Shown here one piece after another: positions 22,721 to 31,830 of a DNA stretch of 64,000 nucleotides (the stretch's first letter is position 1; each line of letters begins with the position of its first letter). This stretch comes from Molanna angustata (Eukaryota; Arthropoda; Insecta; Trichoptera; Molannidae). Made by a program: the position numbers and the translations under genes. The stretch covers positions 11,879,321 through 11,943,320 of the forward strand of contig OY754986.1 of the NCBI GenBank assembly GCA_963576475.1, read 5' to 3'. The notes beneath the pieces are model-generated. The model searched no databases and was not told the origin of the DNA. It saw only the letters and a program-made list of their open reading frames with translations.

Positions 22721-22849
22721 TTTTTTCATAATAAAACGATGGCATTACAAAAAGGGTTTCTTCGTTATTTCATAGATGACAATAGTAATAATGTCTTATT
22801 TTCAGGTGATTAGTTACTCATTATTCAAATACATAGAAATATCAAAATT

Positions 22850-23070
22850 TGAATTGATAAGGGAACTCGATAAGAAGGCATAATCGGTGAACGTTGCGCA
22901 AGCGTATTAAGTGATCACGTAAACCAGCCGATGACAGGTCGTAAGCCCTGTAGGTGCCTTGAGTTCCTGGTTCTTCTATTTCCAACTTATTTCTTATATC
23001 TATTGAGATGTTGAAAAGTTTGTCAAAAAAAATATCATTTGACTCCCGACAGGGAAAAAATCCAATTTTT
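22850..23070. mobile_element. MITE with conserved core, copy 1
   Basis: Shares a core (GTGAACGTTGCGC, AAGTGATCACGTAAACCAGC, ACAGGTCGTAAGCCCTGTAG) with 27600-27850. The flanking TCATTTGACTC(C/T)CGACAGG end pairs with the inverted end of the other copy. No ORF. Confidence 0.55.
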
Positions 23071-23165
23071 GCGTATATGCAATCAAAAACATTAGTTTTT
23101 TTTGTTTTTCATTACTATACCCTTCAGTGACTTCACAGAAACACAGTTTTTCTTGCTGCATGTTT

Positions 23166-23990
23166 TGAAATTGAAATGAAATTATTTATTTCCATTTTTT
23201 ACACATATACATACATATATAACAATAACAAAAAAATAACTATATTTTAAAAATGCTTATCATAAACATAGTATGTACAATTGTTCCTTTTTGGAAATTT
23301 ACTGCCTCACTAGACAAGTCTGTTCTGAGGCAAAACTGCTTCCATTTGCCCTGTGTTTACATGTTTTTGAATACAAAATAATTAACAGAGATAATTAAAC
23401 AGAGATAATTAATTAATTAACCTCGAAACAGGCGTAGTCCTAGTGAGGTTGGGATAGTATTTATAAATGATTGTATAAGTGTCGAGATGATATAAATAAA
23501 TAAATAAATAAACATAAACAGGAAAGAAAAAGAAAAGAAATATAATCAGAAAATTTACCGTGAACTCTCATTTATTTTAGCCCATATAATTGTAGTGGAA
23601 ATGATGGATGGCACCAAGCTATGGTACAGTTTCTCAAGTTATGAAGGCACAGAGCAGTGAACTATGTAAGGATATTTAACAGGACATACGCAGATTGTAT
23701 TCTGCCATTTCTTTACAGCCAGTCTATTACCAGTTTTTTGAAATTTGTTTCGTCGCGTGAGATATTGTGTTCTATGTCAGGTAATATTTTATTGTAAAGT
23801 CTAGGAGCAAGAAAAGGGTAATGTCGCTGGGCAAAAGTCGTCCTTATTAGTGGAGGTCTTATCTGTAGTCTATTTCGGGTACTGTTGGAGAATACGTAGT
23901 CAGGTAAGAATTCCATCATGTCTTTTATATGTCGTACTTTCTTGAATGTCAAGAGCCATCGCTTCACCCTGCTGACTTGTCTTCCTTAAT
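23166..23990 (-). pseudogene. CR1-type LINE 3' end
   Basis: The minus-strand frame 23967-23713 encodes a reverse-transcriptase C-terminus (RNRLQIRPPLIRTTFAQRHY, then APRLYNKILP). This is the conserved 'R-T-x-x-x-Q...LYN-x-LP' ending of CR1/Jockey-group LINEs. A 3' UTR follows to about 23166. The UTR carries a CTCAGAACAG module, and a plus-strand LINE tail ending in (AAAT)n has inserted at about 23400-23515. Confidence 0.6.
23400..23515 (+). mobile_element. LINE 3' tail with (TAAA)n end
   Basis: AACCTCGAAACAGGCGTAGTCC, AGTGAGGTTGGGATAGT, GTATAAGTGTCGA and four to five TAAA units. This is a 5'-truncated insertion in the opposite direction to the surrounding LINE. Confidence 0.5.
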
Positions 23991-24486
23991 TATGTAACTT
24001 TGAAAGAAAATCCTCTTTTTTAGTGCTTTTCGTCCCCCTTTATAAACTACCATTTGGCAATCTTTCTTCTGCTACACGTTGCAATGATATAAGCAAAAAT
24101 ATTTGCATATTTAATTTTGTAGTTTCATTGGAATCTCTCGGATCATTTTCCCCAGAGGGATCATTTAGGGCAAGTCTCCCCTACAAATATAGCTCTGAAT
24201 AAATCAAACGGACAATGAAATACATACGTTTATGTAACGAATATTGCTTTCATTTACAACGTTTTATGAGGGTGAGATATAATAAGAATATTATAATATT
24301 AATTTATTTATAAACATCACAATACAAACTCGATTTATTCTTGTCGATCTCGAAGTTGTGCCATAAGTCTAGACCTGAAACTGATGACTAAAAAAAATTT
24401 AAGTCATCAGTATACATGTATATATTTATTTTAATGTATGACGATGCCTGTTCCAGAGTAGCGTTATGTAAATCAGTTATATAATA
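23991..24486. other. Unassigned stretch
   Basis: AT-rich sequence with no supported feature. Confidence 0.35.
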
Positions 24487-24706
24487 TTTATTTATTACTT
24501 TTCGGGCAACTAACAGGTAGGTACTATATCAAATACTTATTTAACATTCATCCAATAACAAGTTGCCACATTCTGGAGACTTAAGATATTAATCGTCTCA
24601 CAGATCCAGACTGAAAACACAATTAAAACTGTGTCTCCACCGGGAATCGAACCGGGACCCTTGATCAGCAGTCAGATACCTAACCAACTGAGCCACGAAG
24701 GTCAAC
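24487..24706 (-). mobile_element. SINE-B copy 2
   Basis: Includes the tail CTTTTCGGGCAACTAACAGG, the AACAAGTTGCCACATTCTGG body and the tRNA-like head (CACCGGGAATCGAACCGGG, ACTGAGCCACGAAGG in plus-strand order). One base is lost in the B-box stem relative to copy 1. Confidence 0.8.
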
Positions 24707-25434
24707 AATTTTTTTATTCGTCATAGTGTAAGTTGATTTATATAAGAAATCCACTAGCACTTAAAACCGAGCGAATTCAACGATTTGGTTTGTGAAATAA
24801 CTAGAAATTTTATACTTTCGCATACAATCTCTTACAGTGTAGGTAATCTGTATGAATGGTCTAATAAAACATTATTGGAGTATTAACTAGAATAATTTCA
24901 TGAATGTACTCGAGAATAGCAATACTCAGCGTTATTTTACCACGGTCGGTAATTCTAAGCCATTTTAAAACCTTTCGATGTAACTATTACCACACGCTGA
25001 GATAACTATGCCTTATACTACCTACCGTTCGACCGACCTTTTTCTGATATCACTTTAAGCCGAGCTTGCATTTTTATTTTATTCCTAGGTAAACATATTA
25101 TTTTTGTATTCATATAAAAGTCTAAACAACTTACCTTTGTTTGAAATTTGCTGCCATTGAAATCCTAGGCGTGTCTTTACACTAGGGAATAAAATCAATT
25201 TCGGAAATTATTGAAATGTACCTATCTTATTTAATAAATGAATTGAGATATAACTCAACGGTTATTCTTGGAATTCCAAGTCGCAATATTACATATTTTA
25301 TACAAAAGAAATCCAATAAAGCAAATATTTTGTAAAGAATAGTTTAATAATACTATTTACTCCATAGATAACATATGTACAGGACCTCGAACAAGTGGAA
25401 TGATAAAAATCCTAAAAAAATCATCATTTGGTCA
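24707..25434. other. Unassigned stretch
   Basis: No ORF, tRNA-like segment or repeat partner was noticed. Confidence 0.35.
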
Positions 25435-25679
25435 AAATCATTATTCATACTATGGGGTAAAGTGACACAACGATTAACCAGTTCAATCATTATTCATACT
25501 ATGGGGTAAAGTGACACAACGATTAACCAGTACAATCATTATTCATACTATGGGGTAAAGTGACACAACGATTAACCAGTACAATCATTATTCATACTAT
25601 GGGGTAAAGTGACACAACGATTAACCAGTACAATCATTATTCATACTATGGGGTAAAGTGACACAACGATTAACCAGTA
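25435..25679. repeat. 49-bp minisatellite, five units
   Basis: Unit starts recur every 49 bp at 25484, 25533, 25582, 25631 and 25680; the first unit begins near 25435. The unit contains CATACTATGGGGTAAAGTGA and CACAACGATTAACCAGTA. Units are identical except for one T/A change at the end of the first, so the expansion is recent or homogenised. Confidence 0.95.
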
Positions 25680-25749
25680 CAATTTTAAAATCTGCAGAAA
25701 TCAATAGGAATTGATTCTTGGTAACATAAAAAGAATATCTAAAATATCG

Positions 25750-27265
25750 AGTTTTTTTTTTTTTTTATTAAAATAATTTTATAATACAAATCAATATATA
25801 AATTCACTAGTAATAATATTCTTACATATTTTTCCCTCCAGTACCTCATCAAAAAGATTACAATCTTGTGCTTGATGAGGGAAGCACTTATACAAAAATA
25901 AAAATATCAATACAAAGCAAAGTCAACATAAAAGTAAAAGTAATTAAATCAAATCATACATGAACAAAAAAAAATCAAATAAACATCAAAAAAAGGTTGA
26001 AAATAAATGAAAAAGAAGAATACTCAAATGAGAAAACATATCAGAATACATATTCAAAACAAAAAAAAGAAAAACATGAAAATAATTGAAAAATGAGTAT
26101 GTAATATAGAATTATAGACGATTCAAATATATCAAAACACATATTCAAAAATAAAAAAAGAAAATACTGGAAATTGAAACAAATCAAAACAACAAAATCG
26201 AAAACTACTATTTTAGAATGTTAAGTGCAATTTTAATTTATGTTTAAATTTTTTAAATTCTTTTATCTGCTTTAATTCATTTGGGAGGCAATTGAAAAAT
26301 TTTATTCCCAAATAAATGTAGTTGTTTTGTAATTGTCCTGTATTACATTTGGGTATTTTAAAATCATTTTGGAATCGCAGAGACTTATTTTTTTCAATTT
26401 TTTGTAAAACATTATCTTTGAAAATTTGCAAAATAGACACTTTTTTATAAATATTATCTGCTTTGGGTACTTTGAACATGTCAAATAGTGTTGTAGTGGG
26501 GAAAGTGCGTGTTTTCTTAAGTATAACCTTTATGATTAATTTTTGTACAACTCTAACTTGGTTTAAAATATTGTCATATGCTCCTCCCCAACCAACGATT
26601 CCATAAATAAGCAAGGAATGGACCGTCGCATAATAGATGTTTTTTAGGTTTTTTTAAATTCAATACATTTCTTAGTCTTATGAAAATATAAATACATTTC
26701 CTTATTCGTTTTACTAAGTCACCTAAATGCGCTTTCCATTTCATGTTTTGGTCAATAATAATACCGAGGTATTTTATCTTTGAGGTTGGTCGTAGTGTTG
26801 AGCAAATTTCGCGGTAGTTGCTGGTGTTGCTATTATTATGATGTATGGTTATTTTCAAATCCAGATCTGTTTTCAGTTTATTAATAGAGAATGGGATAAA
26901 GTGTGTTTTTTCGGTATTTAATGATAGAAGATTCGTATCAAACCAGTTTTTTAACATATTGATGTCGGCATTCGCTTGTTCACAAACCGTATTCCATGCA
27001 CCCCCCTCAATTACTATAACTGTGTCATAAGCATAGGATATTATTTTTCCATTTAACTGCTGTTTAAATATATCATTGACATAGACAATAAATAATAGAG
27101 GGCCCAGCACTGTACCTTGTGGGATACCAAAACAGCTTGTTTCCACTCTACTGCAGACATCATTTATCTTCACTAGTTGTGGACGTTGGTGTAGATAGCT
27201 TGCAATCCACTCAAGTGCTTTATCATTTATACCAACACTTTTTAATATAGATATCAGCTTCACAT
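25750..27265 (-). mobile_element. 5'-truncated LINE, minus strand
   Basis: A poly-A tail (poly-T at 25752-25766 on the plus strand), an A-rich 3' UTR of about 450 bp and the last part of a reverse transcriptase make up the element. It is cut off at about 27265. The clade is probably CR1/Daphne-like from the motif style. Confidence 0.75.
26213..27263 (-). pseudogene. LINE reverse transcriptase, C-terminal part, frameshifted
   Basis: 27263-26574 holds RT motifs: GIPQGTVLGPLLFIVYVND, then SYAYDTVIVI where the family has YADD. One catalytic aspartate is thus replaced by tyrosine. KYLGIIIDQNMKWKAH (RT thumb region) follows. The frame is lost in an A-run near 26645 and continues in another frame (LLIYGIVGWGG, then GIKFFNCLPNELK) to 26213. 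The endonuclease and ORF1 are absent. It cannot encode active enzyme. Confidence 0.8.
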
Positions 27266-27344
27266 GTGAGATTCATATGAATTTTTTTTTTTTTTTTTAA
27301 TCCTTAGGATTATTAAGCATATGTGATTATTTTTTTTATATTTA

Positions 27345-27565
27345 TTTATTTCATATTGCTTCTCGGGCAACTAACAGGCACTTTGTCAAATATTAATTTA
27401 ACACGCACCCAATAACAAGTTGCCACATTCTGGAGATTTACGATATTAATCGTCTCACAGATCCAGACTGAAAACACAATTAAAAACTGAGTCTCCACCG
27501 GGAATCGAACCCGGGACATTTGGATCAGCAGTCAGATACCCAACCAACTGAGCCACGAATGCCGA
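27345..27565 (-). mobile_element. SINE-B copy 3
   Basis: Tail CTTCTCGGGCAACTAACAGG, body and full tRNA-like head. The B-box region CGGGAATCGAACCCGGG is intact. Confidence 0.8.
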
Positions 27566-27599
27566 ATATAATTTATATAATTTTTTTGTAAATCGAATA

Positions 27600-27850
27600 T
27601 ATTTTTTATCCTGTCGAGAGTCAAATGATAGTTTTATTGACAATTACATCTCAATAGAGACGAAGTTAGGAAAAAATTACATTGATAAGGGAAATCAATA
27701 AAGGCATAAATGGTGAACGTTGCGCGAGCGCATAAAGTGATCACGTAAACCAGCCGATGACAGGTCGTAAGCCCTGTAGGTGCCTAAGTTCCTGGTTCTT
27801 CTATGACATCCCAACTTATGTCTCTATAGAGATGTTATTGTCAGTAAAAA
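27600..27850. mobile_element. MITE with conserved core, copy 2
   Basis: Inverted ends TGACAATTACATCTCAATAG (27638) and its near-complement at 27815-27848 flank the core GTGAACGTTGCGCGAGCGC...GTAAGCCCTGTAGG. An outer segment CCTGTCGAGAGTCAAATGAT matches the far end of copy 1. Confidence 0.65.
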
Positions 27851-28192
27851 TATAATTTTTTGTATTTTTTTATGATTTTATATATATTTTTGCTTGGGTT
27901 GTCAAGTTTTATCAAACTTTTTCTTTTTTACATCAATGTCATGCACCTACATATGTTCCTTAATATGATACCTAGGTTAAGATTTACATGTATAGTTTGA
28001 ATTTGTGTATGTTTAGTGAAATGTGACTCATTTCAAAAACACAATAATTGATGATAATATTACATTTGTGATGATTATGCTTCTGTCTTTTTGTGATGTA
28101 TGTAAATACATCTTAATTTCATCTTTCTTCATCTTACATTATTTCTTTCCATATTTCTCATTCTGTAATACATTGTTATATTACTTGTTTCA

Positions 28193-28210
28193 CTGGATTC
28201 ATGAATCCAG
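28193..28210. repeat. 18-bp perfect palindrome
   Basis: CTGGATTCATGAATCCAG reads the same on both strands. It lies at the downstream edge of the LINE fragment at 28211-28770. Confidence 0.9.
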
Positions 28211-28770
28211 GCCCACGAGCACAGGCGACCAGAGTACCAGCCAGAACAGGTGAGCCACATGGGCTTGCGACCATGTGTGCGGGATCAAGGGGCCCCTTTA
28301 TGACTCAAGTCACGCTCACCACTCACCCGCCAATCTCCGACTGATACTCCACTCCCCTGCGCAACCAAATCCAATATGATGCGGATAATGCTGCTTTTAC
28401 CACCCTATCCAAAAGTTCTTTTATTTTACCTCTTTGGAGACCCAGGTCTTTAAAGTAGGAATACAAAGATTTTGTGGGCAGGCCTCTCGCCCCCACCTCT
28501 ACAGCAGATAAACTTGTGCTAAAGCCATTTTGAACTGTTCTATCTACCAGTTTTTTGTACTGGTTTAGTTTGTATTGGTGGTCTTTTGGAATATTTGTGT
28601 CCCATGGAACAGTCAGTTCCACATAAATAACTCTTTTCGATGAAAGAGAGTAAATTGTCAAGTTAGGCCTAAAAGACGAGATTCAGATCTCCTTTGGAAT
28701 TTCGTATATCTCTGTTTTCATATGCAGTAGGATATTCCAGTCATCGGACTTCCCAGTTATTGATATTAAT
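28211..28770 (-). pseudogene. LINE C-terminal fragment with nuclease-like domain
   Basis: Minus strand: ITGKSDDWNI, a stop, SFRPNLTIYSLSSKRVIYV, ELTVPWDTNI, then VEVGARGLPT and SYWIWLRRG. The 'RPDL...ELTVPWE...K..KY..L' arrangement is that of the restriction-like endonuclease region at the C-terminus of R2/NeSL/Dong-type LINEs. Here the first Asp position reads Asn. A GC-rich 3' stretch to 28211 probably is its 3' UTR. The clade is inferred. Confidence 0.55.
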
Positions 28771-29834
28771 TTCTTAGTTTATTTATTTTTTTTAATTATT
28801 TATTTGTTTATTTATTTAAGAAACATAAAATTTCGAAGTACACTATATATTAGAAAATACACATAAAACCATCAAGATGAAATCTTTAGAATACTCTGTA
28901 CACTCTCCACAATTTGTTTTATTATGTAAAATCATAAATAAGACTAAAATTGAAATGATCCATATTATTTTAATTAATTCAAAATTTTGTCAACAATATT
29001 AATGTAAGACCTTAACCTTTGTTGGAATTAACCTTGAATATAATCATGCACTTAGTGTTATTTTGGAGATGAACATAGTTACCAACGCTAAATTGTTCCA
29101 GTATTTGGATGTTATATTGTATGACGCCTTGAGCTGTGGGTAGGTATTTTGAATATCTCGCGATACCGCAGCATGTATTAAACATTATCGGATTCAGATA
29201 TACCTACCTATCACATGGGGGATAGCCTTCAGCGTTTTCTCAACTCTCTTCACAATATAAATAAATAACAATATCGAGATATAGGGTCACCATGACTTTA
29301 TTTTAAAAGCAATCAAATATATTTTAATATAATTTGACATAGTACCTGTTAGTTCCAAAGAAGTAAAAAATAAATATTTTATTGAAAACAAGTTTACTAC
29401 CGAATCGCTTTTCAATAATATTGAATAAATATACGAATGGTTATGTGATTTTCCTTGTTTTCATCTACACTTTCTCCTCGTACATCTCTATTAAAAATTT
29501 CATGGTTACGAACTTCCAGTGTGTTAACGAAAATCGTAAAGCATTTCTTGATTTCCCGTCGTATCGTGAGGCTAGGATCTACCATTGCATTGATTCACTT
29601 GACAAAAGACGTATAGCATCTGATATGTTGCTTATCTAGAATCTTTCAACATCCCTACCCGTAGAACTAGACACACTCCTATTTTCCACCTATCCACTCA
29701 GCTCACCAACTATGTATGCTCAACAAGCAACAATATACAGAATCTGTAATACATACAATAGGCATTTCCAAGAGATCGACATATTCTTAATAAGCGCCCC
29801 CACATTTAAACAAATATATCAGACTTATACAAAT
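28771..29834. other. Unassigned region, T-rich at its start
   Basis: 28785-28830 is T-rich with ATTTATT words. The open frame at 29382-29639 has no recognisable domain. The part directly upstream of 29835 may be worn Penelope-like sequence. Confidence 0.35.
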
Positions 29835-30060
29835 ATATTTTTTACATAGGACAAAGCGGGAGAAGAATAAAAGACAGGGTAGATGAGCATAAAAAAGCAA
29901 TTAAGAACATCACCTCTAACTCAGAAATGGCAGAGCATTGCAGAGATAACGGACACAATTTATATAAAAGATGTCGAAGTACTCCATATTGAAAAGAAAG
30001 GGAAAAAAACTCGATATTTTAGAAGCCCTGTAAATAAATAAAAGAAAAAATAACCCCAAT
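29835..30060 (+). pseudogene. Penelope-like element GIY-YIG nuclease remnant
   Basis: One frame reads IFYIGQSGRRIKDRVDEHKK and then SEMAEHCRDNGHN. The FYIGQ(S/T)GR...R..EH...(S/A)..H....GH pattern is the GIY-YIG endonuclease at the C-terminus of Penelope-like retroelements. The frame shifts after GHN (YIKDVEVLHIEKKGKK in the next frame) and again before LDILEAL. The reverse transcriptase is not present. This is a decayed fragment. Confidence 0.65.
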
Positions 30061-30711
30061 TTAATAAATATTCAGATTCCTCCAGTAAATTCACCAATAT
30101 TGAATATTATTAAGAACCAAACTGTACACAAACCTACACCGCTCGCTACCGCTCACCCCCACCAGTTAATTACCCCCGCCATACTCAACCCGCCCACACT
30201 CGCCAATGGAAGATGACAACACGCACAATAGAATCAGTCACATTTCAGAAGCTAAAGATGAACTAGTAGAGTTCGAAAACGTTTCATCCAATATAAATGT
30301 GAAGTGGAAGAAACAAAGTTTTTTGTTACCAAAAATTTTTTAATTAAAATTTTTTATTTACTTAATTATTATGGATTTTCACAGTGTTACTAAAAATAAT
30401 TTCAACGAATTAGTTTTATTGTTTTCATTGTAGCTGTTTTTAGAGTTGGTTTTCAAAAGTAATTTAAGTATTATAATAATATTTATATTTTTTAATAACA
30501 ATTGAGAGTTGGAACCAAAAAACACAAAAAATATGTTTATTTATTTTTAACAATCATGTTTTATTTGAACGTCGTTACTAACTCTGGTAACCTTTATTTA
30601 ATTATATTGGTTAATAGAGAGTTATACAATCTACATAATTATAAAACTGACAATATGCATTGCTTTATATTAATACTAATAATAATAATAAACATAGATA
30701 AACATACAATA
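30061..30711. other. Unassigned; possible Penelope-like 3' sequence
   Basis: The C-rich stretch 30120-30210 and the frame SHISEAKDELVEFENV near 30235 may belong to the Penelope-like remnant. This is not certain. The remainder is AT-rich. Confidence 0.35.
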
Positions 30712-31170
30712 TTAATTGACATCGCCGCCCGTACCAAATACACACAACATCGAAACAACTACAAGCGAAAAAATTTGAAAATACTTTGACTTGCAAGACG
30801 AAATCAAGCGAATCTGGGACATGCAATCTGTGATAATAGTACCAATAGTAATTTCCACCACACGAGTTATTCCATTAAACTTATTCAGTAGTTTAAAAAC
30901 CATCAAATTACCTAAATACACATACGTCACCATGCAAAAAGCAGCCATATTTAACACATGCAGACTGGTGAGGAAATTCCTCCAAATCGACGACACTACT
31001 GACCTTACTAACACATAAATACTACACATGGCACCAACACACAAAACACCACGTCATTTTAACACTCAGTAAGGATAGCACTTGGCAGCATTGCTCGTGC
31101 TACCCCAAAATCCCACCAGGTAATAAACTTGAGAAGGTATTAAAGAGCCCGAAATAATAATTATAATAAA
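30712..31170 (+). pseudogene. LINE C-terminal fragment, plus strand
   Basis: After a short LIDIA motif and a stop, one frame reads DEIKRIWDMQSVIIVPIVIS and LPKYTYVTMQKAAIFNTCRL with VRKFL. This is the C-terminal extension found after 'IDIAVP' in many insect LINE polyproteins, probably the restriction-like endonuclease type. The 3' UTR ends in AATAATAATTATAATAA near 31170. The sequence is unrelated to the fragment at 28211-28770 in detail. Confidence 0.55.
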
Positions 31171-31640
31171 CACTTTCTTGTAAAATTAATTTACTAGTGC
31201 ATAAAAATACCCTAAAATGAGACAGCTGATTAAATCAAAATAGGACTATGAAAAATAGGGGGAGACAAATGTCCTAAACGCACTGAGAGAGCTCGCAGAG
31301 ATGTCGAGCGAATTAAAGAAAGCATTGTACATAGTGCAAGCACGGTACATAAAAGTATTCCGAGTGTAATTGTTATTAATTAGGAATATAAAAAATGGTA
31401 GGATATCTGGTCGTTCTGCTCGGACAGTGAAAGCACCTTTGTAAATATTTTTTTCTACTGGTCGTATTTAAAGTCAATCCTCAAAAAAGTATTTCCTAGT
31501 TGGGCAGCAGTAGTTTACTTGTTGTTGTCATTGTTAATATGGTGTGTACTAAGCATGTATGTCAAGATTATATTTTTACCTATTTTAGGCTGAATATGAA
31601 AGGTTAAAATGAAAAGGTTTTTGTTCATGTTTTCTTTTTG
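31171..31640. other. Unassigned; contains an inverted repeat partner of 11,993-12,055
   Basis: The segment 31440-31608 (GGTCGTATTTAAAGTCAATC ... TTAGGCTGAATATGAAAGGT) is the inverse of 11990-12055. A frame near 31275 reading RPKRTERARRDVERIKESI resembles a transposase DNA-binding start. It is too short to call. Confidence 0.4.
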
Positions 31641-31830
31641 TTAATTACATTTTTTTTATTTTATTTTGTGAACATACAGTCATATAACAAATTATACTTT
31701 AATAATATAACACTCCATTAGTGGACCAATTAAGTTTACAAAAATAATAAATTTTCTGTTATAATATAGGGGAAAGAATGGAAAGGATATTTGGAATTGG
31801 ACGGAAAGAGAAAGAGGAGAGCTTGTAAAA

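Noticed and set aside
25435..25679. CRISPR-like array
   Set aside because: Units are contiguous 49-bp repeats without unique spacers, and the DNA is eukaryotic.
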